Made by a program: the position numbers and the translations under genes. From Legionellaceae bacterium (GTDB lineage: Bacteria; Pseudomonadota; Gammaproteobacteria; Legionellales; Legionellaceae): 64,000 nucleotides of DNA. Under the pieces are notes generated by a model. The model had not been told where the DNA came from. It did not search any database and saw only the letters and a list, made by a program, of their open reading frames with translations. Below, piece after piece: positions 20,753-33,248 of the stretch. Location: positions 1 to 64,000 of the forward strand of contig JAFIFT010000025.1 in the NCBI GenBank assembly GCA_020831865.1, given 5' to 3'. Each line of letters opens with the position of its first letter. Position 1 is the first letter of the stretch.

Positions 20753-21588
20753 CAACACAGACTGTAAAGCCTAATGAGAATGCGCATCTGGCCGCGCATT
20801 ATATTCAAACACAGTACCCAGATTATCAGCCACGCATTGGTATAGTACTAGGGTCTGGCTTGGGGGCTCTGGCAGAGCATTTAGATGATAGCGTCAGTAT
20901 TCCTTATGCGCAATTGGCCGGTTTTCCTGAAATTTCCGTGCATGGGCATGGGGCTAATCTGATTCTCGGACGTTTATCCGGTGTGGATGTGGCTTGTTTG
21001 CAGGGGCGCTCGCATAGCTATGAGGCGGGGGACTTTGATCCGGTCAAAACCTACGTAAGAACGCTGAAGCTGATAGGCTGTGAGATTTTTTTGGCAACCA
21101 ATGCTTCAGGATCCCTGCGCGCTGATGTGGGGCCAGGTTCTTTGATGCTGATTACCGATCACATCAATATGCAACCCGGCAATCCTCTGGCAGGCCCTAA
21201 TGATGAGCGTTTCGGTCCTCGTTTTTTTCCGCTGGATAATGCCTATGACCGTGGATTGAGGGAAAAGTTGTTAGCTCTTGCTCAAAGTCACGATATCCCG
21301 TTGCATCAAGGGGTATATATTTCGGTATTGGGGCCGAATTATGAAACTGCCGCCGAAATTGGGGCCTTTCGCCGCTGGGGAGCAGATGCGGTAGGGATGT
21401 CTACGGTACCGGAAGTGTTGGTTGCCAACCATTGTGGTATGAAGGTGGCTGTTATCGCTACCATTACCAACTTCGCCACTGGCTTAGCTACAGACAGTCA
21501 CAGTCATGATGCGGTGGTGTTAACGGCATCGCGCGCGGCGGAGCAGTTAAGCCAGCTGGTCAAATCATTTATCCAGAGCCTCGACTAG
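20749..21588 (+). CDS. Purine-nucleoside phosphorylase (trimeric, PNP/MTAP class)
   Basis: Phosphorolyses inosine/guanosine-type nucleosides to the free base and ribose-1-phosphate. Recognisable blocks are IGIVLGSGLGALAEHL near 30, the phosphate-site region ISVHGHGANLILGRL, NASGSLR near 118, and the base-site VGMSTVPEVLVANHCGMKV near 205. The length of 279 aa fits the trimeric class (punA/xapA type). It overlaps cdd by 4 bp upstream and glnD by 4 bp at the convergent 3' end. Confidence 0.93.
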   Translation: MTTQTVKPNENAHLAAHYIQTQYPDYQPRIGIVLGSGLGALAEHLDDSVSIPYAQLAGFPEISVHGHGANLILGRLSGVDVACLQGRSHSYEAGDFDPVKTYVRTLKLIGCEIFLATNASGSLRADVGPGSLMLITDHINMQPGNPLAGPNDERFGPRFFPLDNAYDRGLREKLLALAQSHDIPLHQGVYISVLGPNYETAAEIGAFRRWGADAVGMSTVPEVLVANHCGMKVAVIATITNFATGLATDSHSHDAVVLTASRAAEQLSQLVKSFIQSLD

Positions 21589-24152
21589 TCCTGGTGCAGC
21601 GTCTCCCGCAAGCGCCTGTCCAGCGCCTGTTCTTCTGCTTCACTGAGCGCTTGTCCCAAATGGTTGGAGAGAAGGAACGTGTCTTCGGCCCGTTCACCGG
21701 CAGTAGCAATTTTGGCATTGTGCAAATGTAGTTTTTGTTCGACAAAAACCCGGCTGACTTTAGATAGAAGTCCAGGCCGGTCATTGGCAATCAGAAAAAG
21801 CTGGCTGACATTCAGGTGCGGATCATGGCTGAACTGCAGAATGGTTTCGATATTAAAGTGGGCTTTGGTGCGGGATACCCGTCGTTTTACCAAGGGTGGG
21901 AACGGGGCATTCGGCTTCAGGAAGTACTGTAAATCTTTTACGATGGCAGCGCTGGCGGCTGGATTAAAGAAAGCCTTGTTGTGTTCATCGAGAATAATAT
22001 AGGTATCCAGATCAAATTGATGATCACAGGTGATAATAGAGGCTTCCTGGATGGTCGTAATGTGATTGCTGAGTACACTAGTCACGATTGCAAAGCGATC
22101 ATCCCGATGGGGGGTATAAATAAAGACTTCTGTACCACCTTGGCTATGATGGGGCAAAATAATAATCAAAGGATAGCTGGTATTTTCCAAAATCGCTTTG
22201 GTATGTCTGGCAATAATTTCAGGCGATTCGTGCAAAAAATATTTACCTTTGATCTGCTGCCACAGTGCTTTGCTTTGGTTCGCGTCGATGCCTTCAAGAC
22301 GCAAAATTTGCAAGGCTTCGGCTTGTCGCATCTGGATGAGACTTTCTTCATTGATAGGAAGCAGGCTGGGTTGCATGGCCGTACTGGCAGCACGGTATAA
22401 TTCTTTGAGCAGGGAGTCTTTCCAGGTGGTCCACAGATTGGGATTCGTGGCACAGATATCCGCTACGGTTAATAAATAGAGATAATCCAAATAGTGCGAA
22501 TGCGGTAATTGTGCACAGAATGTTTGGATAATCTGGGGATCGTAGATATCCTGGCGTTGTGCTGTCTGTGACATTAACAAATGATGTTTGACCAGCCAGG
22601 CCAGCAGTAATTTTTTTTCCTCGCCCAACTCATGCTCTCTGGCAAAGCACTCCGCATCCAACGCACCGAGAGTGGCGTGATCGCCGCCCCGTCCTTTGGC
22701 AATATCGTGGAACAGCGCGGCAAGATAGAGCACATCCTTATATGAAATTTTTGCCATTAGCTGGGCAGCCAGGGGAAAGCTGGACTGATACTCCGGCTCT
22801 AAAAAACGGCATAAATTGCGGATAACAAACAGAGTATGCTGATCGACGGTATAGACATGAAATAAATCATACTGCATTTGGCCGGTGACCTGCGCAAAGC
22901 AATCAAGGTAACGGCCGAGGATGCCGTAGCGATTCATGCGCTGCAAAATAGGGTAGGGTGGCTGCTTACTTTGAAAGATCGCCAGGAATAATTGTCGTGC
23001 TTCCGGCAGTTGGCGAAATTTTTTGTTGATAAGGTACAAATGTTGACGAATTAAGCGAATGGTATTGGCCCGTACGCCTTTAATGGCATGCGGTTGATTG
23101 AAGTGGTGGAAAAGACGGAGCAGGGTAACGGGCTTTTGCTGAAAGACATCAGGGCTTCTGACTTCAATATAGTGATTTGCCAGTTGAAAGTAACGGTCAA
23201 GGGGGAGGAGTTTCTGGCGAGGTTTTTCAATAATGGACTCAGAAAACCATTGTAATAGCACATCATTGAGTTCGCGGGAGCGCTTAATCACTTGAAAATA
23301 ATCTTTCATAAACTGTTCAATGGCTAAATGATGGGCTTTATCTTGGTAGGAGAAAAATTGCGCCAGTTTGATTTGATAATCAAATAACAGGCGTTCTTCC
23401 TGCTTGTCAGCCAGTAAATGCAGGGCAAAGCGCACACGCCAGAGAAAATGCAGACAAAAGAGCAGTTGTTCGTATTCTTTTTCCGTAAAAAAACCACTGC
23501 TGATGCCATCGGATAACTTGCGAATCCCGAAGTGGCGTTTGCCAATACTCAGCAGTATTTGCAGATCGCGAAGGCCGCCCGGACCATTTTTAACATTAGG
23601 TTCCAGATTATAGGCTGTTTCGCCGTATTTTTCATACCGTTTATGTTGCTCGGTAAGCTTGCCTTCAAAAAAACGGTTACTGGACCAAATATGGAGGGGA
23701 TGGGTGGTATAGGCTAAGGTATCGCGCAGACTGCTTCGCCCGGCAATCATTCGCATATCCATAATACTGGATATTACGCTGAGATCAGCGGCTGCAAGTT
23801 CGGTCAATTGGTTGACTGTGGTGATTTGATGGCTGATGTTTAGCCCCGCATCCCAGCATTGTTGAATCAGGCTCTGTGCCTTTAGGCTACTTCGCTCACT
23901 AATGTCAGGTTCATGCAGCAAAATGAGATCAATATCAGAATAGAGCTGCAGTTCACGTCGGCCATAACTTCCGACCGCCAGCAAGCAAAAGGCATGATCG
24001 TCCTGCAGTTTAAGTTGGTGAAACAAGCGGTAGAGGGTGTCGTCCACAAAGTTGACTAGTCGGCGCGTCGCAGGAAGAATTTTTTTCTTTTGTGCAAAAT
24101 CGGCCTTTAAGTCCATTTTAAAGGCTTTAAAATGCGAAGATAATCCGTTCAT
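21585..24152 (-). CDS. glnD: Bifunctional PII uridylyltransferase / UMP-removing enzyme
   Basis: GlnD senses glutamine and uridylylates or deuridylylates PII proteins, controlling nitrogen assimilation. Order: nucleotidyltransferase (GSYGRRELQLYSDIDLILL near residue 65, with the D-x-D metal site), GlnD linker, HD phosphohydrolase domain (LFHDIAKGRGGDH near 475), and two C-terminal ACT domains (around 690 and 800, the latter LFLIANDRPGLLSKVSRVF). The length of 855 aa is normal. No clear Shine-Dalgarno precedes the ATG. Monocistronic. Confidence 0.96.
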   Translation of the reverse strand: MNGLSSHFKAFKMDLKADFAQKKKILPATRRLVNFVDDTLYRLFHQLKLQDDHAFCLLAVGSYGRRELQLYSDIDLILLHEPDISERSSLKAQSLIQQCWDAGLNISHQITTVNQLTELAAADLSVISSIMDMRMIAGRSSLRDTLAYTTHPLHIWSSNRFFEGKLTEQHKRYEKYGETAYNLEPNVKNGPGGLRDLQILLSIGKRHFGIRKLSDGISSGFFTEKEYEQLLFCLHFLWRVRFALHLLADKQEERLLFDYQIKLAQFFSYQDKAHHLAIEQFMKDYFQVIKRSRELNDVLLQWFSESIIEKPRQKLLPLDRYFQLANHYIEVRSPDVFQQKPVTLLRLFHHFNQPHAIKGVRANTIRLIRQHLYLINKKFRQLPEARQLFLAIFQSKQPPYPILQRMNRYGILGRYLDCFAQVTGQMQYDLFHVYTVDQHTLFVIRNLCRFLEPEYQSSFPLAAQLMAKISYKDVLYLAALFHDIAKGRGGDHATLGALDAECFAREHELGEEKKLLLAWLVKHHLLMSQTAQRQDIYDPQIIQTFCAQLPHSHYLDYLYLLTVADICATNPNLWTTWKDSLLKELYRAASTAMQPSLLPINEESLIQMRQAEALQILRLEGIDANQSKALWQQIKGKYFLHESPEIIARHTKAILENTSYPLIIILPHHSQGGTEVFIYTPHRDDRFAIVTSVLSNHITTIQEASIITCDHQFDLDTYIILDEHNKAFFNPAASAAIVKDLQYFLKPNAPFPPLVKRRVSRTKAHFNIETILQFSHDPHLNVSQLFLIANDRPGLLSKVSRVFVEQKLHLHNAKIATAGERAEDTFLLSNHLGQALSEAEEQALDRRLRETLHQD

Positions 24153-24384
24153 ATTTTAAAAGAGGGAAAGAGGTATATCATAATTTTGGCACAGTTTAGA
24201 CACGCAACGCCAGCGACTTTTAAAAAATACGCCCTGCCTTGAAGGACCTTCCAGGGAGCAGGACAGTTTCAATAAACAGAAGCAGCGTGTTCTGAAAGGT
24301 ACTGCACGGAGCACCGTTGCATGGCTAATCGCATAACGGAGTCACATACAGCACCGTGTTATCCAGAAAAGCGCAGCGATGGTA

Positions 24385-24864
24385 TTAGTGCTGGCGCATT
24401 TTATCCTGGCGTTTTTCCATCCACTTCTGCTTCATCTCCTTGAGCTTTTCTTGTTGTTCGGTATCCATGACCTGATAGATTTCATTTTTCATTTTTACCT
24501 TGGTTGTGATGACGTCTTTGGATACCTTATTTTGTTGTTCCATAAGGCTATCAAGTTTGGAGGAGTCCATATCTTTTTGTTGTGACATCATCATCATTTC
24601 ATGATAGAGCTTGCGTTTTTGCATCATTCCTTCTTTGATGCTTGGGCGATACTTGTCTTGAATGGCTTTGATTTTTTGTTTTTGCTCATCACTCAGATCG
24701 AGTTTTTCCATCCAGTCTTTTTTATCTGCTTTGCCTTGCATGCCTTTGCAAGGACAAGACTCTGTTTGAGCAGATACAGCGGAGGAGTCGTGTTGATGCG
24801 CAAAACCAGGGTTAACTAAAAAAAGACCCAGAGAAAGGCTTGAAATAATAAGTTTCTTAAACAT
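24385..24864 (-). CDS. Periplasmic Spy/CpxP-like protein
   Basis: 159 residues with a signal peptide (about 1-22, ending GFAHQ). The mature part is helical and Met/Lys/Gln-rich (KLDLSDEQKQKIKAIQDKYRP, then YHEMMMMSQQKDM) and fits the LTxxQ fold of Spy/CpxP chaperones and metal-responsive relatives. A CPC motif near residue 38 and abundant Met and His suggest metal binding, which is inference. Shine-Dalgarno AAAGGAG is 5 nt from the ATG. Monocistronic. Confidence 0.8.
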   Translation of the reverse strand: MFKKLIISSLSLGLFLVNPGFAHQHDSSAVSAQTESCPCKGMQGKADKKDWMEKLDLSDEQKQKIKAIQDKYRPSIKEGMMQKRKLYHEMMMMSQQKDMDSSKLDSLMEQQNKVSKDVITTKVKMKNEIYQVMDTEQQEKLKEMKQKWMEKRQDKMRQH

Positions 24865-25079
24865 GATAGCTCCTTTATTCGATTATAATATAACGCAATA
24901 GCATTATAGACTATAATGGTCTAATTGGCAGGAAATTTTTCCAAAAAGTCTATAATGCCACCAAAAAGGATGTGTTTTTTATCAAAAATCACATGACATC
25001 AGCGCTTGGTTTGATACGTTTGTAAAATCGCATTGCACCGCCAGCGAAAGACTGTTAGAATTGCGAGGTTTTTAACCTT

Positions 25080-25110
25080 GCCTTACCAGGCAGTCTCATC
25101 TGCGGAAGGC
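25080..25110 (+). promoter_or_regulatory. Possible S6:S18-type autoregulatory leader hairpin before rpsF
   Basis: GCCTT (25080-25084) pairs with AAGGC (25106-25110), and inside this GCAG (25090-25093) pairs with CTGC (25100-25103), giving a stem with an asymmetric internal loop 23 nt upstream of rpsF. Many bacteria have an S6:S18-binding hairpin at this position. I do not see the conserved CCG in the bulge clearly, so this is a positional guess. Confidence 0.3.
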
Positions 25111-25132
25111 TATTATCCATAAGGAAAAAGTA

Positions 25133-25453
25133 ATGCGACATTATGAAATCGTTTTTCTAATCCATCCTGATCAAAGCGAGCAGGTGCCAGCAATGATTGA
25201 GCGCTATGAAGGGGTGGTTACCCATAGTGGTGGAGTCATTCATCGTCGAGAAGACTGGGGACGCCGTCAACTGGCCTATCCCATTTCTGATGTGCACAAG
25301 GCCCATTATTTCCTGCTGAATATTGAGTGTGGACAAGAGCCGCTGGCCGAGTTGAAAAATGCCTTCAAGTTTAATGATGCGATCCTTCGTCACCTCATTG
25401 TTGCTCAGAAGAAGGCTATTACTGAGCCGTCTGATATGATGAAAAAAGATTAA
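25133..25453 (+). CDS. rpsF: Ribosomal protein bS6
   Basis: Small-subunit protein bS6, which binds 16S rRNA as a dimer with bS18. The start [19 protein letters not shown] and the block [12 protein letters not shown] are canonical. The length of 106 aa is normal. ATAAGGAAAAAGTA gives a strong Shine-Dalgarno. It leads an rpsF-rpsR-rplI operon. Confidence 0.98.
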   Translation: MRHYEIVFLIHPDQSEQVPAMIERYEGVVTHSGGVIHRREDWGRRQLAYPISDVHKAHYFLLNIECGQEPLAELKNAFKFNDAILRHLIVAQKKAITEPSDMMKKD

Positions 25454-25475
25454 TTGCAGAGATTAGGAGAAAATA

Positions 25476-25700
25476 ATGGCATTTTCAAGACGTAAAAATT
25501 CTATCAGCTTCACTGTTGATAGTGGTATGGAAGTTGACTATAAGTCAGTGGAAACACTCAAGAAGTATATTACTGAAACCGGTAAAATTGTTCCCTGTCG
25601 CATTACGGGTACCCCGGCCTCGGTACAACGCCAAATGGCCAAGGCAATCAAGAGAGCGCGCTTTTTAGCCTTGTTACCTTATTGCGATAGTCATAAATAA
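25476..25700 (+). CDS. rpsR: Ribosomal protein bS18
   Basis: 74 residues with the bS18 core [24 protein letters not shown] and [20 protein letters not shown] single Cys is present in the VPCR position. The gene follows rpsF by 22 bp with a clear Shine-Dalgarno (TTAGGAGA). No priB gene lies between rpsF and rpsR, unlike in enterobacteria. Confidence 0.98.
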   Translation: MAFSRRKNSISFTVDSGMEVDYKSVETLKKYITETGKIVPCRITGTPASVQRQMAKAIKRARFLALLPYCDSHK

Positions 25701-25760
25701 GATATTGAAGATCAGTGCTTTTATCTTTGCGGTAAAGCAATTAAATAAAGAGAGATTACG

Positions 25761-26207
25761 ATGGAAGTTATTTTACTTGAAAAAATTCGTAACCTTGGCG
25801 ATCTTGGCGATAAAGTCAAGGTGAAGTCAGGGTACGGGCGAAATTATTTGATTCCCCAAAATAAGGCCGTATTCGCCACAGCTAAAAATACAGAGCTCTT
25901 TGAGGCGCGCCGTGCTGATTTGGAAAAGAAAGCCAAGCAGTTGGTCGCTCAGGCAGAGCAACGTGCATCAAAATTAAACGATATTACTATTGAAATATCG
26001 GCTCAGGCCAGTGATGAAGGCAAGCTTTATGGTTCTGTTGGTCCCAATGAGATTCACAAAGCGCTGATGGATCGCTCGGTAGAAGTGAGTAAGCGTGAGA
26101 TTGTCATGCCAGAGGGTGCAATACACCATGTGGGCGAGCATGTGGTAGAGATTCACCTGCATACCGATGTGATAGCCAATCTGCAAGTGTCTATTACGGC
26201 TGGATAG
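25761..26207 (+). CDS. rplI: Ribosomal protein bL9
   Basis: Large-subunit protein bL9. The N-terminal rRNA-binding domain ([20 protein letters not shown] and [17 protein letters not shown]) and C-terminal globular domain joined by a long helix are all present in 148 residues. It closes the operon and is followed by an intrinsic terminator. Confidence 0.98.
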   Translation: MEVILLEKIRNLGDLGDKVKVKSGYGRNYLIPQNKAVFATAKNTELFEARRADLEKKAKQLVAQAEQRASKLNDITIEISAQASDEGKLYGSVGPNEIHKALMDRSVEVSKREIVMPEGAIHHVGEHVVEIHLHTDVIANLQVSITAG

Positions 26208-26240
26208 TAACAGGCAAGTACAGGTGTTTATGCTCGTAAA

Positions 26241-26275
26241 GGCGCACCCTATTTCGTATAGGGTGCGCCTTTTTT
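26241..26275 (+). terminator. Intrinsic terminator of the rpsF-rpsR-rplI operon
   Basis: GGCGCACCCTAT (26241-26252) pairs perfectly with ATAGGGTGCGCC (26258-26269) around a 5-nt TTCGT loop, followed by TTTTTT. This is a textbook rho-independent terminator 33 bp after the rplI stop. Confidence 0.95.
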
Positions 26276-26339
26276 GCAAAAGAAAGGCTTGCTAATGCTA
26301 CTCGGTATGACGCGCCGGATTTTCGCTATAGGTGGGGTA

Positions 26340-28250
<1,911 letters not shown>

Positions 28251-28321
28251 CTATTTTAACGTAGTTACGACCGTTCAGCCAAGATTTTATCCTGGAAGGG
28301 CACGATTTTATAGCGGATGGC

Positions 28322-31048
28322 TCAGAAAGGGCCGAGAGTCTGGTACTCGGCAATGACCTCATCAATCGCTTGAAGTAGCAATGCCCAGTCTTCAGAGAAC
28401 GTTTTTACCTCTGTTGTTGCCTTAGCTGATTTTTCAACTCTGGCAACCTGGTTTTTGAGTTTTGGTACTCCGCAAAAGCAGCAGGCGCCATGTAATTTGT
28501 GGCTGAGATGGTAAATCGCCTGACTATCATTTTTTTCCCACAGTCGTATCAGCTCACGCCGATTGTGCTCTAATTCCTCTATGAACTTTTCTAAAAATTC
28601 CGCAGCAAGCTTTTGATTCCCTGATGTTTTTTGTATACATAATTGCCAGTCAATCGCGGATCCTTTTTTTGTTTGTAATTGTTTAATGAGCATCGCTAAC
28701 AAATTTTCTTCATCAATGGGTTTTTGGATACAGAGCTCCACCCCTGATTGGGCCAGTTGCTCAGGCGTCACATCGGCGCTATTGGCTGTAATAAGCAGGA
28801 TGGGGGTATGACGGTTGAGACCGCTTTGCTGGCGAATCTGTGAGGCCGTGTCCAGACCATTGAGGGTTGGCATTTGCAAATCGAGTAGAATTAATTGATA
28901 AGGGTTATTTTTACACAAATTCAATGCCTGATCACCATCATCTACCGCGGTGATCTTCGATATTTTTCCCAGCAGCGAATTAAGAAGTAAGCGATTCACC
29001 GCATTGTCTTCTGCTACCAGAATATCAGGGTGATACTCTTTAAACTGCTGGCGCAGGCTCGTCAAGCGATCTCGGCTGTCGGCAATTTGCAGCTGACCTT
29101 CATATAAAAGATTTTGAATGATTTCGCGGATTTTCTGGATACTAATTGGTTTAAACAAAAAGGCATTGCCACCCAGCGCGGTGGGATTGCTAATCAAATT
29201 CTTCGCAAGCAATACTACAGGTATTGTTTGCTTTTGCACGATACGACTGATGTTCGCTTCATTTCCCTCGGCGACATTCACAAAGGCAATATGAGCGTTT
29301 TGATGCTGAGCAAAGCTGGTTTCCAGCGTCTTGCTATCGGTGATGGCTATACAACGAATACCCCAAAAACCCAGCCCATTGCACATGGCTTCTAAGTATC
29401 GGGGGTTTTCGTCAAAGCAAACAGCGGTTAAATGGCTATAGGCTGGTTTCTGGGATTTGTCCTTTTCATAAGAGGCGAGTTTTTCCAGTTTCAGTGTGAC
29501 GGTAAAGACAGAGCCTTTCTGTACTTCACTGACCAATTCAATCTTTCCTTGCATGGCTTGCGTGAGTTTTTTACAGATGACCAGTCCAAGGCCAGTTCCA
29601 CCATAACGGCGGGTGATCGTCGTATCTGCCTGATTAAAGGCATTAAATAATCGTTTCTGATCGGAAGGATCGATCCCGATTCCGGTATCACTGATTTCAA
29701 ATTTCATCATGTAGTGATGCGTCGCACTCTCGGCAATAGAGGTTCGAATCATGACATAACCCTGCTCCGTGAATTTGATGCTGTTACTGATGAGATTGCT
29801 TAGAATTTGTTTTAAACGTAAGGGATCGCCCAGTACCAGTCTGGGTACATTGGTTTCTGTTGAGGGAATCAAGTCCACCCCTTTTTTGTGGGCATTAGGA
29901 GAGGTAAGGCTCAGAACCTCATCAATACAGGCACGAATATCTACCGGAATACAGTCGAGATGAAGTTTTCCGGCATCTATTTTAGAAAAATCGAGAATAT
30001 CATTGATAATCGAGAGTAAGTCCTGCGCTGATGATTTAATGGTTTTCACGTAATCCAGCTGTAACGGATCGAGTCGACTTTCCAGTAGAACATTGGTAAA
30101 GCCTATGACCCCGTTCATGGGCGTGCGGATTTCATGACTCATATTGGCGATGAACTCGGATTTTTGTCGACTTTTTTCATCGCTGTCTTTTTTCTCAAGA
30201 GTTAATTGAATGTTTTTTTCTTCCAGAAGTTCGAGGCTTTGTTGCAGATCCTTATTGGCTTCTTCAATCAGGTGATTCATTTCGTCAATGGTTTCGAGAT
30301 AATGCTGTTGCAGATGCCGACAACCTTGCTCAATTTCGCCAAGTTCGCCTGGGCTGCCGGTACGAATTTTAGTTTTGAACGCGTTGCCGAGAATCTGTTT
30401 CATGCTATGGCGAAGACGTATAATCGGCTCATAAATCTGCTTGGACAGGAAGTAGTGGATTCCCAGGCTGATTAATAGTCCCAGCAAGGTAATAAAAATC
30501 GAAATGACATACATCTGGTAGCGTTTCATCAGCATAGACTGCGTGTCAAGATTGATAGACAGCCAGCCCAGCACATCATTGGAGGGATAATTGATCGGTG
30601 ATATAGACGTTGCGAGCGGCAAGCTAGAATAGATGTTAAAACGGGGCAGAGTGATAGGGGCGATAAAATTAACGGTATCAGCCAATGTTTTGCTTTCTAC
30701 GAAATCACCAGTGTACGGCGGTGGCACAAAGGGATGTTTCAGCGAATGCTTTCCGCCTCGATAAGCCAGTAATTGACCGCTGGCACTGTAAAAGGCCAAT
30801 GATTTGATTTCCGGATTGATAGAGGAGGCATTAATCAAACCCTGCAAGGTTCGCGAGTCATCCCGAACCATGGCCAGTTGCGCCGCAGGCAACAATTGAC
30901 GGACATAGGCATTTCCCAGGCGGAAAACATGTTGATCGAGATCTTTGCCAAACTGGACGTTATAAAAAAAAGCAAATAATAGGGCGACTACCAGTACCGG
31001 CAACAGCGTGGTAAGTCGTAATTGATATTTAATTCCCATAGCTTTCAT
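28322..31048 (-). CDS. letS: Hybrid sensor histidine kinase, LetS/BarA type
   Basis: A tripartite phosphorelay kinase. Order: N-terminal transmembrane helix ([20 protein letters not shown]), periplasmic sensor (about 40-185), second transmembrane helix, HAMP, short coiled coil, HisKA ([17 protein letters not shown]), HATPase ([18 protein letters not shown]), a degenerate first receiver, an active receiver ([29 protein letters not shown]) and an HPt domain ([15 protein letters not shown]). This is the BarA architecture; in Legionella LetS with LetA switches on the transmissive phase through RsmY/Z and CsrA. ATG at 31048 is my choice; no good Shine-Dalgarno decides between it, the TTG at 31075 and the ATG at 31039. 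letA is not in the window. Confidence 0.92.
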   Translation of the reverse strand: MKAMGIKYQLRLTTLLPVLVVALLFAFFYNVQFGKDLDQHVFRLGNAYVRQLLPAAQLAMVRDDSRTLQGLINASSINPEIKSLAFYSASGQLLAYRGGKHSLKHPFVPPPYTGDFVESKTLADTVNFIAPITLPRFNIYSSLPLATSISPINYPSNDVLGWLSINLDTQSMLMKRYQMYVISIFITLLGLLISLGIHYFLSKQIYEPIIRLRHSMKQILGNAFKTKIRTGSPGELGEIEQGCRHLQQHYLETIDEMNHLIEEANKDLQQSLELLEEKNIQLTLEKKDSDEKSRQKSEFIANMSHEIRTPMNGVIGFTNVLLESRLDPLQLDYVKTIKSSAQDLLSIINDILDFSKIDAGKLHLDCIPVDIRACIDEVLSLTSPNAHKKGVDLIPSTETNVPRLVLGDPLRLKQILSNLISNSIKFTEQGYVMIRTSIAESATHHYMMKFEISDTGIGIDPSDQKRLFNAFNQADTTITRRYGGTGLGLVICKKLTQAMQGKIELVSEVQKGSVFTVTLKLEKLASYEKDKSQKPAYSHLTAVCFDENPRYLEAMCNGLGFWGIRCIAITDSKTLETSFAQHQNAHIAFVNVAEGNEANISRIVQKQTIPVVLLAKNLISNPTALGGNAFLFKPISIQKIREIIQNLLYEGQLQIADSRDRLTSLRQQFKEYHPDILVAEDNAVNRLLLNSLLGKISKITAVDDGDQALNLCKNNPYQLILLDLQMPTLNGLDTASQIRQQSGLNRHTPILLITANSADVTPEQLAQSGVELCIQKPIDEENLLAMLIKQLQTKKGSAIDWQLCIQKTSGNQKLAAEFLEKFIEELEHNRRELIRLWEKNDSQAIYHLSHKLHGACCFCGVPKLKNQVARVEKSAKATTEVKTFSEDWALLLQAIDEVIAEYQTLGPF

Positions 31049-31226
31049 GAGTGAAAACGCGGCACGGTAAGCCAACGCTGGTCGGTTGCGTTTACTGCGG
31101 CTCTGGTATGGTATGGTCTGTCACCGCATAAAAAAACCGCAATGACGCCTTGCCAAAAAAAGCCAACAAAGGGGAAGCAGCGTATGGTATGTGGCGACAT
31201 CCGTCTAAACTCAGAACATGATTTCG

Positions 31227-31793
31227 TCATTGTAGCGTGTCATGGGGTAAAAATTCAATGGACTTAATCTCTGAGATGCCGTTCAGTGCTTTTTTAACAT
31301 TCTCTTTCTGCACCGGATTCATCTCCCCCTGAATGATGACCTGAGCTTTGTCAACGCGGATAGCGAGTCCAACCAAGGGAATGTCTTGCATTTGATATTT
31401 ACTGGCTGCGGTGATGCGGGCATTTGCGGCAGTTTCGATTAAGTGGTCGAGCTGGCTGGGGGAGATGGGGTTGTCTTCAACTAATAATTCATTTTTGATA
31501 CTCTCGACCTCAACGTTGCTTTGTGTAATCAGGTATAATGCTTGTTCAACCATAATGGGATGACTGACCTGCCCCACCAGTACCAATCCATTTTTCTGTT
31601 GCTGCAGCGTGATTTTTTCCTTGGCCAATAAGGGGTCGAGGGCAAATTTAATTTTAATACGGGCACGCACGGCTTCATGGGAGCCCGAAGTGCTGTCAGA
31701 GCTGCCTGACGTACTCTCGTTAAGCGCAAACAGGGGGTGAGAGCAGAAGAGCCCCCAGAGAAGGATAGTCATCAATCGCATATATGTTTTCAT
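31227..31793 (-). CDS. Secreted BON-domain protein
   Basis: 188 residues with a signal peptide (cleavage near SHPLFALNE). After a Ser/Gly-rich linker (STSGSSDSTSGS) come two BON-like domains: about 45-95 (ALDPLLAKEKITLQQQKNGLVLVGQV) and about 115-180 (ANARITAASKYQMQDI...VIIQGEM). BON domains are found in periplasmic proteins such as OsmY and are thought to bind membranes or other surfaces. The ATG at 31793 is preferred to a preceding TTG. It sits about 180 bp upstream of letS on the same strand, possibly in one transcript. Confidence 0.82.
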   Translation of the reverse strand: MKTYMRLMTILLWGLFCSHPLFALNESTSGSSDSTSGSHEAVRARIKIKFALDPLLAKEKITLQQQKNGLVLVGQVSHPIMVEQALYLITQSNVEVESIKNELLVEDNPISPSQLDHLIETAANARITAASKYQMQDIPLVGLAIRVDKAQVIIQGEMNPVQKENVKKALNGISEIKSIEFLPHDTLQ

Positions 31794-32094
31794 CAAATAA
31801 GCCGTTTATAGGTGTTTTTGACTGGGGAGATCGACCTCTGATATCAGAATTCTAACGCAGAAACCCACTTATCCCGTGTCAAAGACTCCTACCCTAACAA
31901 ATTCTTCTGCTTTCAGCAAACCAACGCAGAAAAACCATGTAAGGTGCCAGTCACATCAGCGTATCGGCAGAGCAGTGGCTTCTCGATGTTGCGCAAAATC
32001 ATCAGCCATCCTCTGTTCATCGTACCAAGCTGTCGACCAGCTCTGCTCTATCCTCGCCCGGAAGTCTGCAGCTGGGTGTTTACGGTGGTGAGAT
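31794..32094. other. Intergenic region, no gene seen
   Basis: About 300 bp between two minus-strand genes. It contains the promoter for the BON-protein gene. Short open frames on both strands lack Shine-Dalgarno sites and recognisable content. Confidence 0.4.
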
Positions 32095-32895
32095 TCAAAC
32101 ATCAGGCTGGGGCGTGTGTTGTTGCGTGAGATCAACGTCAACTTCACTTTCCTGGGTTACAATTGTAATGCGTTCAATCAGGATGTCAGGTAGTTGTTCT
32201 GTAATGACCTTATCAACCCAGCGTGCCATTATTTCTGGTGTGGTGGATTGGCTGGCAATTCTCGATAATGACAGTTTAACTTTGGAAAAATCATCATAAT
32301 TCACTAAATCCAGATCAATAGCGCTGGTTGTTTTATCGGTAATAATGCTGTAATGACGGGGTATACTGATCGTGCAGTTTTCGGGAGTAATGAAATCCTT
32401 AAAAGTCCCTTGCCTCACCGATTCCCCTATTGAGTTACAGACGTCTTTCTCCGAAAAATTACAAATTTGAACCCGAATATGGGAATCAGGGGCAAGGTAT
32501 TCATCATGGAGCTCACGAACGCGTTGTGCCAGTTCCTGAGTAGTTTCACACCCGGTAATTCCTACGATAAATGATTTATTGCAACGCCCTGCGATGTTCT
32601 CTAATGGGACTAATTTGGCTCGGTTATTGGCTAAAATACTTCGTAGCTGTGCGGAATGTTTTTGGTTATCCCCTAGTAGTTCAAACTCAGGGTGTGTCGC
32701 TAAATCCACCATATTACCCGCACTGTCTATCACTACCAGAGCGGTTCGCTCTTGATACATTCCAGAGTTAACGTGGCGCATGGCATGTTTCATTGAAAAA
32801 GCCGGGATACCCGGTTGGCAGGAGTCTTCGGTAATATTATCTCTGGAAAGCAGAATGAGTAATTGGCTATCGAGCACTTCCTCTTCACGCATCAT
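32095..32895 (-). CDS. Unknown soluble protein
   Basis: I do not recognise this 266-residue protein. It has no signal peptide or membrane helix. The start at 32895 (ATGATG) is chosen because AGGGGG lies 7 nt upstream. The sequence is mixed alpha/beta with a region LVVIDSAGNMVDLATHPEFELLGDN near 50 and SFIVGITGCETTQELAQRVREL near 110; seven cysteines are scattered. It is monocistronic. A host-interaction role is conceivable but unsupported. Confidence 0.7.
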   Translation of the reverse strand: MMREEEVLDSQLLILLSRDNITEDSCQPGIPAFSMKHAMRHVNSGMYQERTALVVIDSAGNMVDLATHPEFELLGDNQKHSAQLRSILANNRAKLVPLENIAGRCNKSFIVGITGCETTQELAQRVRELHDEYLAPDSHIRVQICNFSEKDVCNSIGESVRQGTFKDFITPENCTISIPRHYSIITDKTTSAIDLDLVNYDDFSKVKLSLSRIASQSTTPEIMARWVDKVITEQLPDILIERITIVTQESEVDVDLTQQHTPQPDV

Positions 32896-33248
32896 GTGTT
32901 TTCCCCCTGTCTGTATTTCTTTTTTTAAGTGTAGCTGAATGTATTGTTCTGGCAAGATCTCACTCTTAATTCAAAACTGAAAGCAAAAGTGGGCTTGGAT
33001 AAGCATCAACACGCCGTTCTGAGGCCCAATCTATGTTCAATACTATAATGTGCGGCAAGAGGCTAAGCTGGCAGCCGTTTAAAAGCAAGGAGGAGTCCCT
33101 GCCATTGCCCTGATCGTATTGACAATGTACTTTTCCTGCTACCGCGCAAGCGTGATCTAAACATGGCAAGAGGCGACCAAGGGGAAAGTTCCCTTGGTCG
33201 CCTCTGACCGTGTTTTGGGGTTTTGATAAACGAGGAGCTGGCAGGGGA
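32896..33248. other. Intergenic region with a hairpin
   Basis: About 350 bp between two minus-strand genes. The only structure is the 13-bp hairpin at 33171-33203. The remainder should hold the promoter for the unknown gene at 32095-32895. Confidence 0.45.
33171..33203 (-). terminator. Hairpin 3' of yjbQ, possible terminator
   Basis: AGGCGACCAAGGG (33171-33183) pairs perfectly with CCCTTGGTCGCCT (33191-33203) around a 7-nt loop. It lies 46 bp beyond the yjbQ stop. No U-run follows on the minus strand, so it is either a weak or Rho-assisted terminator or an mRNA 3'-end stabiliser. Confidence 0.5.
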
